Positions 17,239 through 26,295 of a DNA stretch of 45,933 nt are shown one piece after another (position 1 is the stretch's first letter; each line of letters starts with the position of its first letter). The notes beneath the pieces were generated by a model. It was not told where the DNA came from and made no database searches. It saw only the letters and a list, made by a program, of their open reading frames with translations. Source of the DNA: Pseudomonadota bacterium (GTDB taxonomy: Bacteria > Pseudomonadota > Alphaproteobacteria > Acetobacterales > Acetobacteraceae). Made by a program: the position numbers and the translations under genes. The stretch lies in contig JAKBBY010000005.1 in the NCBI GenBank assembly GCA_021808315.1, positions 1-45,933 on the forward strand. The letters are read 5' to 3'.

Positions 17239-18108
17239 TCAGGCGGGGATTTGCAGGCTCTGGATCGATTCCTCCAATTCGAAAAAATCCGGCATATGCA
17301 TGTTGGGCACCATTTTACGGCCAACTTCGACGCTGACTTGTGGGGCATTGCCATGCAAATGCGCCACCAGCACGGCGCGGATCACTTCGAGAAATTTCGC
17401 ATCCTCCTCAACCACCGCGCGCAACCGGATCGACCAGGGGCCAACCACGCCATAGGCCAACAGCACGCCGAGGAAGGTGCCGGTGAGGGCTTCGCCGATC
17501 ATTTCGCCCAAAATGGCGGGCGGCTGGGCGATATGCGCCATGGTTTTGATCACCCCGAGCACGGCTGCGACAATACCGAGGGCGGGCAGCCCATCGGCCA
17601 TGACTTGCAGCGTGTGGGCGCCATGCAAATCCTCGATCAGTGATTTCCGCAGCTCGCGCGCCAACACGTCTTCGATCTGGTGCGGATCATCGACATTCAT
17701 GCCGACCATGCGCAAATAATCGCAAATAATGAAGGTCGCGCGCTTATTGGCCAGAATTTTCGGAAAATGTTTGAAGACCGGGCTGTCATCGGGCCGCTCA
17801 ATATGGGCTTCGAGCGACATGGCGCCTTTGGTGGCGGCGAGGCGCACCAAGAAATACAGCAAGCCCAGCAAATCCACATAATCGGCTTTGTGAAACCGCC
17901 CGCCTTTGATGATTTTGCTGAAATCTTTGAGCGTGTGTTTGACATCATGGATCGAATTGCCCGCGATTAGCGTGCCAATCGCCGCACCGCCGATGGTGAC
18001 GAATTCCAATGGCAGCGCTTGCATCAGCGGGCCGATCGCGCCGCCGGTGGCGGCAAACACGCCAAAGACGCAAAGGAGCAGAAAGGCGATACCGCCAAGA
18101 GCAAGCAT
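17239..18108 (-). CDS. motA: Flagellar motor stator protein MotA
   Basis: MotA forms the inner-membrane stator with MotB and couples ion flow to flagellar rotation. The 289-residue protein has N-terminal membrane segments (LALGGIAFLLLCVFGVFAATGG and LPLEFVTIGGAAIGTLIAG), a cytoplasmic loop (about 60-165) and the paired helices LGIVAAVLGVIKTMAHI and GTFLGVLLAYGVVGP that line the channel. The Pro in GIVAAVLGVIKTM-x-PP and the second conserved Pro in VVGPWSIRL are present. It follows motB by 15 bases, so the order is motB-motA, reversed from the common order. No other flagellar gene is in the window. Confidence 0.95.
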   Translation of the reverse strand: MLALGGIAFLLLCVFGVFAATGGAIGPLMQALPLEFVTIGGAAIGTLIAGNSIHDVKHTLKDFSKIIKGGRFHKADYVDLLGLLYFLVRLAATKGAMSLEAHIERPDDSPVFKHFPKILANKRATFIICDYLRMVGMNVDDPHQIEDVLARELRKSLIEDLHGAHTLQVMADGLPALGIVAAVLGVIKTMAHIAQPPAILGEMIGEALTGTFLGVLLAYGVVGPWSIRLRAVVEEDAKFLEVIRAVLVAHLHGNAPQVSVEVGRKMVPNMHMPDFFELEESIQSLQIPA

Positions 18109-18123
18109 GAGGCACCCGTGAGG

Positions 18124-19248
18124 CTAGCGAGATGTTGGATGCGTCTGGGGCGGAGGCGACAGAGCGGATCCTGAAACCGGCCTTTTTGGCAGGATTTTGG
18201 GCAGCATCGCCCGTTGCAAGGCGATTGTAATCGCGGCGGGCGGCAGGGGATGCACCACCAAGATCGAGACGCGCCGATTGGCGGCGGCGAGCGGCTTATC
18301 GGGGACTAACAGGCCGCGATCAGCATAGCCGGACACCGAGGCGATGCGTTGTTTACCAAGGCCCGCCGCGAGCAACAGGCGGCGCGTTTCATTGGCCCGC
18401 CCGATTGAGAGATCCCAGTTGCTATAGCCGGGGACCAGATAGGGCCGGGCATCGGTATAGCCGTTAAGCTGGATCGGATCGCTCATGGTGGCGAGGACCG
18501 GCGTAATGGCCGTGATCAGGCGGCGGGTGGTGGCGTTGGGTTTGACCGAGCCCAACGGGAACATCGGCCGCTTATTGGTGTCCATCATGTCGATGCGCAG
18601 GCCTTGGCGGGTGATGCGCATGCGCACTTGATTGGCGAGGCCGGATAATACCGGGTCTGATCGGATCGCCTGTTGCATGGTCTGGATCGCGGCGGCGAAA
18701 TTGCGGGCGGCGGCGATGTCGGCGGTGGTGGCCACGGCTTGGGTGGTGCCGGGGCCGGTGCTGATGGTGATGTGCGGGGATTGGTGGGTTTGGGTGTTGG
18801 CCAAATGTCCGGATCGTGCCTGATGCTCGCCGCGCGATTGCTGGCCGCTGGCGGCGGTGGGCTGCGGGGTGATCCCTTTAGGTGAGGGCAGGGCGCGGAT
18901 CGAGACCGGCATATTGCCGGGGCGCACCTGGATCGCACCGCGATCCGACGACAGCGCGCCTTTATCATTGGGAGTGCTGCCGCCAAAAATTTTACCCTCG
19001 CCCGAATGCCCATCATTCAACACGTTGGATTGGCTGAAATAATCCGACAGGCCGATGCGCTGCACCTCGGACGTGGCGTTGATCAGCCACATGAGCAGGA
19101 AAAACGCCATCATCGCGGTGACAAAATCGGCGTAGGCAACCTTCCACGCGCCGCCATGGCCGCCGCCTTCGATGATTTCTTCCTTGCGGATAATCAGGTT
19201 CGGTCGTTCCGAGCCTGCCTTGCCGCCGCGTTTGCCCTTGATCGCCAT
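18124..19248 (-). CDS. motB: Flagellar motor stator protein MotB
   Basis: MotB anchors the stator to peptidoglycan and carries the ion-binding aspartate. In this 374-residue protein the single transmembrane helix follows WKVAYADFVTAMMAFFLLMW, with D41 as the proton-accepting residue. A long low-complexity periplasmic linker (about residues 90-200, rich in Ser/Thr/Gln/Pro) leads to the OmpA-like domain (about 225-350) with LNGYTDARPY, NWDLSIGRANETRRLL and YADRGLLVPDKPLAAANRRVSILV, which contact peptidoglycan. It is the first gene of the motB-motA pair. Confidence 0.95.
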   Translation of the reverse strand: MAIKGKRGGKAGSERPNLIIRKEEIIEGGGHGGAWKVAYADFVTAMMAFFLLMWLINATSEVQRIGLSDYFSQSNVLNDGHSGEGKIFGGSTPNDKGALSSDRGAIQVRPGNMPVSIRALPSPKGITPQPTAASGQQSRGEHQARSGHLANTQTHQSPHITISTGPGTTQAVATTADIAAARNFAAAIQTMQQAIRSDPVLSGLANQVRMRITRQGLRIDMMDTNKRPMFPLGSVKPNATTRRLITAITPVLATMSDPIQLNGYTDARPYLVPGYSNWDLSIGRANETRRLLLAAGLGKQRIASVSGYADRGLLVPDKPLAAANRRVSILVVHPLPPAAITIALQRAMLPKILPKRPVSGSALSPPPQTHPTSR

Positions 19249-19341
19249 GATGTGCTGATCGCCCTTGATCGGTATGGGGTGGTGATGGGCGGAGTATCGC
19301 GGGCAGGGGTTAAAAAAGGATGAAGGGAAGGCCGTAAAAAA

Positions 19342-20778
19342 TTACCTGCGGTGCGGACGGCGCAGCAACACCGCCGGGGCGTTGGCGCGCAGGGTCACGC
19401 GGTAGAGCGTATAGGCCTGCACGGTGACGCCGTGACTTTGCCGATTGAGCGGGCCGATTTTGGTGATCGCGCTGAACAAAGCGGGCGAGGGCGGGCCGCG
19501 CCGGTTGGATTGGATCAGCAAGGCGCGGCGCGTCGGTGGCGGATGGGGCAGAGCGAACCAGCGCCAGCGCGGACCGGCGGCGATCAGCCGGTTCTGCGCG
19601 GGCAGCCCCCAGTCAAGCTCCGCAATGGTGGCGTAATCGGTGGCAATAATCGGATCGCCATGGGCCTCGCGCGCGGCCTCGGCGGACCAAGCCCGCCAGC
19701 CGCGCATTTGCAGCGCAATCGGGTCGCGCGCCGGTGGCAGTGCGATGAAGCGGGTCAAAACCTGCCCATACACCAGCGCCGTGATGGCAAAGCCGAGCAC
19801 AGCCGCCGGGGCCACCCAGCGTCGTGAGCGCCCGCCCAGCGTGCCCGCACTGGCCAGCGCCGCACCCGGATACAGGATGGCCGGCCAATTACCCTGCACC
19901 ACGCCGGAGAGGCTATGTTCGAGAAAAATCAGCGCCGGAAGCACCACGCTGAGCGCGAGCAGGCGCAGACCCGCATCGCCCGCGCGGCTCGCGCGGAGGG
20001 TGCCGAGCACCAGCAAAACCGCGATCAACGGTGTGGCGAGGCCGAATTGGCCCAGGATCAGGTCCGCAAGATGCAGGCCGGCATGGCTCAGATCGAGATG
20101 CGCGGTGCGCCCGCCTTGTTTGAGCAGGCTGACCCAGCGATGGCGCGCATTCCAGATCAAGACTGGCATGAACAACACCAAGCCAATCAGCATGCCAAGC
20201 CAAGGCCAGGGTCGGCGCAACACCGCCCGCCCGCGTTGATCGGTCAGGAGCGAAAGACCGGCGGCGGCAAAAATCAGCAAGCCGGTATATTTGGCATCCA
20301 TCGCCAACCCGCCTGCCGCCCCGGCGGCGAGCCACCAGCGATCATCGCCGGTTTTGTGCCAGCGTGCGAGGGCGGCCAGCGTCGCGGTCCAGAACAGGAG
20401 CAGAGGTGTATCGGGCGTGGTGATGATGGCTCCGGCGCCGAGCAACAGGGTCGCATTGAGCAGCAGCGCCGCCACCAAGCCCGGATGATCGGTGCGGTTG
20501 GAGAAAAAATCATTGCCCGCCTGCCAGAGCAGCAACGAGCCAGCCAGCGCGCCGACCGGCGAGAATAACCGCACCCCGAGCGGTGTGGCGCCGAATAGAG
20601 CGGTACCCGCCTTGATCCACACGGCGATCAGCGGGGCATCGTCATAATAGCCGGGCTGCACATGGCGCGACCACAGCCAGTAATAGGCTTCATCCGGGGT
20701 GAGCGGCAGGATCGCCGCGAGGGCGAGGCGCAGCGCGGTTAGGCTGAGCAGAAGCAGCAGGCCGCGCCGCCCGGTCAC
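19342..20778 (-). CDS. GT39-family membrane glycosyltransferase (ArnT/PMT-like)
   Basis: This is a polytopic inner-membrane enzyme of 478 residues from the GTG at 20778, which overlaps the upstream stop as GTGA. An ATG at 20820 would add 14 codons inside the neighbour. It has about a dozen hydrophobic segments. The first periplasmic loop carries the catalytic-type acidic pair in LPLTPDEAYYWLWSRHVQPGYYDDAPL, as in ArnT and protein O-mannosyltransferases, which take sugars from polyprenyl phosphate and add them to lipid A or other acceptors on the periplasmic face. The gene before it makes a polyprenyl-phosphate sugar synthase with a GtrA domain, so the two plausibly make and use one lipid-linked sugar. 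Acceptor unknown. Confidence 0.88.
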   Translation of the reverse strand: MTGRRGLLLLLSLTALRLALAAILPLTPDEAYYWLWSRHVQPGYYDDAPLIAVWIKAGTALFGATPLGVRLFSPVGALAGSLLLWQAGNDFFSNRTDHPGLVAALLLNATLLLGAGAIITTPDTPLLLFWTATLAALARWHKTGDDRWWLAAGAAGGLAMDAKYTGLLIFAAAGLSLLTDQRGRAVLRRPWPWLGMLIGLVLFMPVLIWNARHRWVSLLKQGGRTAHLDLSHAGLHLADLILGQFGLATPLIAVLLVLGTLRASRAGDAGLRLLALSVVLPALIFLEHSLSGVVQGNWPAILYPGAALASAGTLGGRSRRWVAPAAVLGFAITALVYGQVLTRFIALPPARDPIALQMRGWRAWSAEAAREAHGDPIIATDYATIAELDWGLPAQNRLIAAGPRWRWFALPHPPPTRRALLIQSNRRGPPSPALFSAITKIGPLNRQSHGVTVQAYTLYRVTLRANAPAVLLRRPHRR

Positions 20779-21896
20779 GCCCGGCGCCAAACCAAGGTGG
20801 CCGAGACGGCATAATTCCACACCACGCCAATCACCGCCCCCGCCGCCCCGGCGAGCAGCCCTGCGGTGTTTTCAGCGTAAAGCGTGCGGGCAATGCCGAT
20901 ATTGGCAATCGCGCCGAGGCCGCAGACCAGCAGAAACAAGATCAGGCCGCGCCAATAAAGCGGGCCTTTGAGGCGCACGATGCGATAGGTCAGTCGATTA
21001 TTCAGCTCGAAATTGACCACCATCGCGGCGATGGTGCCAATGGTTTGGGCGGTGAAAAAATCGAGCCCGGCGGCGCGCAGCGCGGCCATCACTGCCAGAT
21101 TGACGATAATGCCAAAGCCGCCCACCAAGGCGAAGGCGAGAAATCGCAGCGGCAGCGCGCCGCCCAGGGTTTTATCGATCATCAGCCCGGCAAATTGCGC
21201 GAGCACCAGCGCATCAAGCTTGCTTTCCCCGGCTAGGCGCGGGCGGAATTTATAGGGAATTTCAGCGATTTGCAGGCGGCCATCGGCGGCCAGCACCAGA
21301 TCGAGCAGGATTTTGAAGCCTTGGCCGTTCAAAGCGGGGGCCAAACGCTCGAACTGCGCGCGGGGGATCATGAAAAATCCGCTCATCGGATCGCTCAGCG
21401 TGGTGCGCGACAAGGTTTGGGCCAGCCGCGTGCCGGTGCGTGAGAGCCAGGTGCGAAACGGCGACGCGAGGCCCGCCGCATCACCCCCTTCGACATGGCG
21501 GCTGCCCACCGCGAGGTCGGCGCCGCCGCGCAGGGCTGCGAGCATGGCGGGCAGGGCGGTTTCGTCATGCTGCAAATCGCCATCGATCACCGCGATGAAC
21601 GATGCCGAAGTTGCGAGCGCGCCCTCGATCACCGCCGAGGACAGGCCGCGTCGGCCAACGCGCTTGAGGCAGCGCACCCGATGATCCTGCGCGCCAATGG
21701 CGCGTGCGCGCGCAGCCGTGCCGTCCGGGCTGTTATCATCGACGAAAATCACCTCGAAATCGATGCCGATCAGGGCTTGATCCAGCCGCGCGACCATCGG
21801 GGCGACGTTGGGCGCTTCATTATAGCAAGGCACGATCACCGCGAGCGTGGGCCAGGCTGGCGCGCTCGCGGCTTGATCGGAAGCGAGATCGCTCAC
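20775..21896 (-). CDS. Polyprenyl-phosphate glycosyltransferase fused to GtrA
   Basis: This 373-residue fusion has two parts. Residues about 15-240 are a GT2 domain of the dolichyl-phosphate mannosyltransferase type (VIVPCYNEAPNV, VDDNSPDGTA, IDGDLQHD with its DxD, and DPMSGFFM). Residues about 250-370 are a GtrA-like membrane domain of four helices (RFLAFALVGGFGIIVNL, then NFELNNRLTYR). The GT2 part would load a sugar onto polyprenyl phosphate, and GtrA is linked with moving the lipid-linked sugar across the membrane. It overlaps the peroxiredoxin gene upstream (ATGA) and the GT39 gene downstream (GTGA), so all three are coupled. Sugar unknown. Confidence 0.92.
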   Translation of the reverse strand: MSDLASDQAASAPAWPTLAVIVPCYNEAPNVAPMVARLDQALIGIDFEVIFVDDNSPDGTAARARAIGAQDHRVRCLKRVGRRGLSSAVIEGALATSASFIAVIDGDLQHDETALPAMLAALRGGADLAVGSRHVEGGDAAGLASPFRTWLSRTGTRLAQTLSRTTLSDPMSGFFMIPRAQFERLAPALNGQGFKILLDLVLAADGRLQIAEIPYKFRPRLAGESKLDALVLAQFAGLMIDKTLGGALPLRFLAFALVGGFGIIVNLAVMAALRAAGLDFFTAQTIGTIAAMVVNFELNNRLTYRIVRLKGPLYWRGLILFLLVCGLGAIANIGIARTLYAENTAGLLAGAAGAVIGVVWNYAVSATLVWRRA

Positions 21897-22378
21897 GCGC
21901 CCAAGGCGGCGAGCACGGCTTCGGCACTCGAGACATCGAACCCGCCGGGCGCTTCGACCGCCAGATGGGTGACCACGCCATCGCGTGCCACCAGCGCGAA
22001 ACGCTGGCTGCGCACGCCCAACCCACGGGCGGTCAGGTCAAATTCGAGGCCGAGCGCCTTGGTGAAGTCACCCGAGCCATCCGCCAGCATGGTGATGCGC
22101 CCGGCGCTGTTTTGGTTTTTCTGCCACGCATCGAGCACGAACACGTCATTGACCGCGAGACAGGCGATTTCATCGACGCCCTTGGCGCGGAACGCATCCG
22201 CATGATCGAGAAAGCCGGGCAGATGGCGCACGCTGCAGGTGGGGGTGAACGCGCCGGGCACGGCGAACAGCGCCACGGTTTTGCCGGCGAAGAACGCACC
22301 CGTGTCGATTTGTTCGGGGCCGGTGGCCGTGGGCGTCATCAAGGTCATGGCGGGGAGCTTGTCTCCAATTTTGATCAT
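21893..22378 (-). CDS. Peroxiredoxin (Prx5 family)
   Basis: This is a 161-residue thiol peroxidase. The peroxidatic cysteine is C48 in the motif PGAFTPTCSVRHLPGF, typical of the Prx5/AhpE-like group, with the conserved Thr at 45. C73 in EIACLAVND is the other cysteine; whether it resolves C48 or the enzyme is 1-Cys with glutathione or glutaredoxin is not visible. It would reduce H2O2 and organic peroxides in the cytosol. It is the first gene of a run with the GT2-GtrA and GT39 genes, an unexpected pairing. It is divergent from yqgE. Confidence 0.93.
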   Translation of the reverse strand: MIKIGDKLPAMTLMTPTATGPEQIDTGAFFAGKTVALFAVPGAFTPTCSVRHLPGFLDHADAFRAKGVDEIACLAVNDVFVLDAWQKNQNSAGRITMLADGSGDFTKALGLEFDLTARGLGVRSQRFALVARDGVVTHLAVEAPGGFDVSSAEAVLAALGA

Positions 22379-22519
22379 CGGGCGGTCCTTTGTCGGTCAG
22401 GGTTGCGGTGGGTCACGAACAAGACGTGATGGATGGCGGTTCCTACAGGATCGCGGCTGGATGGTGAAGCGGGGCAAAAGGCGCTTGCGTCGCCGCCGGA
22501 TTTTGTGGACAGTACCACC

Positions 22520-23200
22520 ATGGCTCATTCGACTGATCGTCCCACCCGAACGGGCAAGCGCCCGTCTGTGCGTTCACCTGAGCGGCCCTTGGCGCGCCCA
22601 CCCGTTGCTGGCGGCGTTTCCCGAGGGCGGCGGCGCTTGGCGCCTCTGCGCGCGAGCTTGGCTGGGCAATTATTGATCGCGATGCCGGGCTTGGCCGATC
22701 CGCGTTTTGCGCAGACGGTGGTGTTTATTTGCGCGCATAATCACGATGGCGCGATGGGGTTGGTGCTGAACCGGCCCCTGACCGAGCCGCGTTTTGTGGA
22801 TTTGATCCAGCAATTGGATATCGAGGCGGCGATCCCGCAGGATATTCGCATTTGCGCGGGCGGGCCGGTGGAACAGACGCGCGGCTTTGTGCTGCATTCG
22901 CCGGATTGGCGGTGCGAGGACACGCTGCGCATCGATGCCGCGAGCGCGTTGAGCACCAGCATCGATGTGTTACGCGCCTTGGCCATCGGCGCGGGGCCGG
23001 CGCGCTCAATTTTGGCGCTGGGCTATGCCGGTTGGGGCAGCGGCCAGCTGGACGCTGAATTGCGGAGCGATAGCTGGTTGGTCGCGCCAGCAACCCCGGC
23101 GATTTTGTTCGATACCGGCTTTGAGACCAAATGGCGGCGCGCCCTGGGGCAGATCGATATCGACCCCGCTGCGTTATCCACCGAGAGCGGCCACGCCTGA
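22520..23200 (+). CDS. YqgE/AlgH (UPF0301) family protein
   Basis: This protein is 226 residues from the ATG at 22520; the frame continues upstream to 22433. The conserved core begins at SLAGQLLIAMPGLADPRFAQTVVFICAHNHDGAMGLVLNRP and includes ICAGGPVEQTRGFVLHS, the GGPV hallmark, and LGYAGWGSGQLDAEL. The 45 residues before the core are Arg/Pro-rich and may be partly untranslated, since family members usually start near the LLIAMP segment. The family is widespread and structurally known, but its biochemical role is unsettled; AlgH was first noted as an alginate regulator in Pseudomonas. It ends 22 bases from the convergent GNAT gene. Confidence 0.88.
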   Translation: MAHSTDRPTRTGKRPSVRSPERPLARPPVAGGVSRGRRRLAPLRASLAGQLLIAMPGLADPRFAQTVVFICAHNHDGAMGLVLNRPLTEPRFVDLIQQLDIEAAIPQDIRICAGGPVEQTRGFVLHSPDWRCEDTLRIDAASALSTSIDVLRALAIGAGPARSILALGYAGWGSGQLDAELRSDSWLVAPATPAILFDTGFETKWRRALGQIDIDPAALSTESGHA

Positions 23201-23222
23201 ATCGGGCGGTGGGTGGCCTCGT

Positions 23223-23723
23223 TTAGTCAGCACGCAGGCTGCGCTGCATGATCACCACATCGAGCCAGCGGCCAAATTTAAAGCCGACATCGCGCAACAG
23301 GCCGACGCGCTGGAAGCCGAGGCTCGCATGCATGCCGATCGATCCGATATTTTCGGCATCGCCAATCACGGCGAGCATCTGCTGAAACCCGGCCTCGGCG
23401 GCATCGGTGAGCAGGCGCGCCACCAACGCCTTGCCCACGCCCTGACCCCGCACATCTTCACGCACATAGACGCTGTCTTCAGCGGTGAAGCGATAGGCCG
23501 AGCGCGGGCGATATTGGTCGAAATAGGCAAAGCCGAGCACCCCTGTGGCATCGTGCGCGACGATCCAACTGCGCCCGGCGGCGGCGATGGCGCGGTGGCG
23601 GGCGGTTAGGTCTTCGAGCGAGGGTGGGATTTCCTCGAACGTGCCGGTGCCTTTGAGCACATGATGGGCATAGATCGCCTGACATGCGGGCAAATCGGCA
23701 AGGGTGGCGGGGCGAATATCCAT
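23223..23723 (-). CDS. GNAT acetyltransferase, phosphinothricin acetyltransferase-like
   Basis: This is a 166-residue enzyme from the ATG at 23723 (MDIRPATLADLPACQAIY), chosen because GGAG lies eight bases upstream; a GTG at 23732 is the longer alternative. The acetyl-CoA loop is VREDVRGQGVGKALV. The segments GTFEEIPPS, GFAYFDQYRPRSAYRFTAEDSVYV and ENIGSIGMHASLGFQRVGLL place it in the PAT/Bar-like (YncA/MnaT) group, which acetylates amino groups of small molecules such as phosphinothricin, methionine sulfoximine or certain amino acids. The substrate here is unknown. Confidence 0.9.
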   Translation of the reverse strand: MDIRPATLADLPACQAIYAHHVLKGTGTFEEIPPSLEDLTARHRAIAAAGRSWIVAHDATGVLGFAYFDQYRPRSAYRFTAEDSVYVREDVRGQGVGKALVARLLTDAAEAGFQQMLAVIGDAENIGSIGMHASLGFQRVGLLRDVGFKFGRWLDVVIMQRSLRAD

Positions 23724-24066
23724 CAATCTCACTCCGGAGCGGTTGGCAATCTCAACTTTTGGTCGCGAATCCGGCGATTGGGCACCAACCGCGACGGGCC
23801 GAGTGTTGATGGTTGGCGCGGCGCTGGCAAGATCACGCGGTCGATACCGGCTTGCCGATCGGGGGCCAGAAAGCGGGGTGCTGAAAATTAATGTAGTGTG
23901 CGCTGCAATAGGATGTTAACCTTGATGCGTTATGGACCGGAAGATCACGCTCTTGCCAAGGGGCGCGATAATCTGTTTATGGTGCGAAGACATGGAACAA
24001 TTTTGGTAGAAGCGTTTGATTTTGTTTGGATAATGTCATAGCGCGTGAGAAAAGGTCGAACCTCCG
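23724..24066 (+). promoter_or_regulatory. Divergent intergenic region upstream of the secretion locus
   Basis: No gene is seen in these 343 bases. AAGATCACGC occurs twice in direct orientation (23829-23838 and 23941-23950). GGCAAG (23826-23831) and CTTGCC (23851-23856) form a weak stem. Near the ABC gene, AATTTTGGTA (23999-24008) and GATAAT (24029-24034) are promoter-like. The former resembles AT-rich elements before the genes at 32586 and 35911. The ribosome site before the ATG at 24067 is weak. Confidence 0.45.
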
Positions 24067-26295
24067 ATGAACGATTCTGTCGATAACGCGACGCCGGAGC
24101 GGCCCAGCGAGCCTGAGGTGCATGTCCGTATTGCTGCTGTGCAGTCAGTGGCGAAATTTCATGGCGTGACGCTCGATCTTGAGACGCTGCGTCAGGAGCC
24201 GACCGGCGGCCCGCCCTCCTCGCCGCATCTGGTTGATTGGGCGCGTGAGAGCGGCTTGTGGGCGCGGGCGATCCAGATGAATTTCCGGCAATTGCTGAAG
24301 GTGGAAACCAACGCGCCGGTGATTTTGCTGCTCAATGATGGCGGTGCGGCGCTGATGGTCGCGCAGGACCGTGAGCGCGGCGTGGTGTTTGTGCGCGATC
24401 CACGCGCCCCGTTCAGTGCGGCGCCGATGCCGGTTGATGAATTGCAAATGCGCCAAGTGTGGGACGGCACGACGCTGCTGATCCGCGCTGAGCGCTCCGG
24501 TGAGGCGGTGGAGCCGGTGTTTAATTTCGGCTTGCTGATCCGCATGGTGATGCTTGAGAAAAAAATCCTGCGGGATGTGGCGATCAGCTCGATCACGCTG
24601 ACGATTTTGCAGGTTTTGCCGATTTTGATGATCATGGTGGTGCTCAACACCGTGATTGTGTTCCATAGTATCAACACGTTGATTTTGATTACGCTGGTTT
24701 TCGTGGTGGCCATCATTTTTGAGGCCTTATTGACCTGGGGCCGACGATTAATGCTGGTGATTTTGTCTACCCGCATCGATGCGCGGCTGAATTTGATGAT
24801 TTTCGAGCGGTTAATGACGCTACCGCTGACATTTTTCGAGCGCAATCGGGCGGGTGAAACCGCGTATAAAATCCAGCAAATTTACCGGGTGCGCGATTTC
24901 ATCACCGGGCGGCTGCTCTCGACCTTCATCGATATTTTCATGATCGCGCTGATTTTGCCGATCCTGTTTTATCTCAACGCGTTCATGGCCTGGACGGTGC
25001 TGATCGCGGCGGCGATCATTGCCTTGATTATCACCGCGTTTTTGCCGGCGATGTTCCGCTTAACCAGCAAGATCATCGAGGCTGAATCGAATAAGGGCGC
25101 GGTGATGGTGGAGAGCGTCTATGGGATTCGCACGGTGAAATCCCTGGCGCTGGAGCGGGTGCGCGGCGAGTTGTGGGATGCGCGGGTGGCGGAAACCAGC
25201 CGGTTGAATATGCAAATGGGTCTGCTCTCGAACTGGCCGGTGGTGTTGTCTTTGCCGTTCGAGCGCTATGCCCAGGGCGGTGTGTTGCTGTTGGGTGGCT
25301 ATATCGCGCTCACCTCGCATAATCCGCTCGCGATTGGCGGCTTGGTCGGGTTCATGCTGCTGGGCGGGCGCGTGGCTGGGCCGCTCGTGTCGTTTGCGCG
25401 GCTGATCCAAGATGCGCAGGAAGCGCGGGCGGCTTTTGGGATTGTTGGCGCGGTGCTGAACCGGCCCACCGAGCGGCGGGCGTTGATGACGGGGCTGCGG
25501 CCACGTTTTGCCGGGGCGATTGAGTTTGATGCGGTGACCTTTCAATATGAAGGCACCAAATCACCCGCGTTGAACAAGGTGAGTTTCAAAGTGCCGGAAG
25601 GCACGATGCTGGGCGTGGTTGGGCGGTCCGGGTCGGGCAAATCAACCGTGGCGCGGCTGCTGCAAGGCATCAACACCGAATATACCGGCGCGATCAAGGT
25701 GGATGGCACGGAGCTGCGCGAGATTAATTTGCGGCATTTGCGCAAGAGTTTTGGTGTGGTGTTGCAGGATAATTTCTTGTTCCGCGGTTCGGTGCGCGAC
25801 AACATCATCGCGGGCCGCCCAGGGCTTGGCTTTGAAGACGCGATCCAGGCGGCGCGTTTGGCCGGGGCCGAGGAATTCATCGAGCGGATGCCGCATGGCT
25901 ATGAAACCTTCATCGAAGAAAATTCGCCCAACCTGTCGGGCGGGCAAAAGCAGCGCCTCGCGATTGCGCGCGCCTTGATCGCTGATCCGCGCATTTTGCT
26001 GCTTGATGAAGCGACGAGCGCGCTCGATCCGGAAAGCGAGGCGCTGATTAACGCCAATTTGCTGCGCATTGCGCGCAATCGCACGATGGTGATCATCTCG
26101 CATCGCCTCGCCTCATTGATCGATTGCGATCAGATTTTGGTGATGGATTCGGGCGAGGTGGTCGATCTCGGCAAGCATGACGAGCTGGTCGAGCGTTGTG
26201 CGATTTATCGTCATCTCTGGCTGCAACAGAACCGTCATATGAACCCGGAAGGAGGGCGCCATGGACCAACTCCGGCACTGGCTCAGGGCGATTAA
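24067..26295 (+). CDS. Type I secretion ABC transporter with C39-like domain
   Basis: The 742-residue protein has the HlyB/PrtD layout. Residues about 18-135 form a C39-peptidase-like domain lacking the catalytic cysteine, as in the substrate-docking CLD of HlyB. Six transmembrane helices lie between about 165 and 450. The ATPase domain has Walker A GRSGSGKST (519-527), signature LSGGQ (623-627), Walker B ILLLDEATSALD (D647, E648) and switch H679. It would power one-step export of unprocessed proteins from cytosol to medium with an HlyD adaptor and an outer-membrane TolC. The HlyD gene overlaps its 3' end; no TolC gene is in the window. Likely cargo, by position, is the repeat protein at 35911 and perhaps the Hint protein at 10625. 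Confidence 0.93.
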   Translation: MNDSVDNATPERPSEPEVHVRIAAVQSVAKFHGVTLDLETLRQEPTGGPPSSPHLVDWARESGLWARAIQMNFRQLLKVETNAPVILLLNDGGAALMVAQDRERGVVFVRDPRAPFSAAPMPVDELQMRQVWDGTTLLIRAERSGEAVEPVFNFGLLIRMVMLEKKILRDVAISSITLTILQVLPILMIMVVLNTVIVFHSINTLILITLVFVVAIIFEALLTWGRRLMLVILSTRIDARLNLMIFERLMTLPLTFFERNRAGETAYKIQQIYRVRDFITGRLLSTFIDIFMIALILPILFYLNAFMAWTVLIAAAIIALIITAFLPAMFRLTSKIIEAESNKGAVMVESVYGIRTVKSLALERVRGELWDARVAETSRLNMQMGLLSNWPVVLSLPFERYAQGGVLLLGGYIALTSHNPLAIGGLVGFMLLGGRVAGPLVSFARLIQDAQEARAAFGIVGAVLNRPTERRALMTGLRPRFAGAIEFDAVTFQYEGTKSPALNKVSFKVPEGTMLGVVGRSGSGKSTVARLLQGINTEYTGAIKVDGTELREINLRHLRKSFGVVLQDNFLFRGSVRDNIIAGRPGLGFEDAIQAARLAGAEEFIERMPHGYETFIEENSPNLSGGQKQRLAIARALIADPRILLLDEATSALDPESEALINANLLRIARNRTMVIISHRLASLIDCDQILVMDSGEVVDLGKHDELVERCAIYRHLWLQQNRHMNPEGGRHGPTPALAQGD

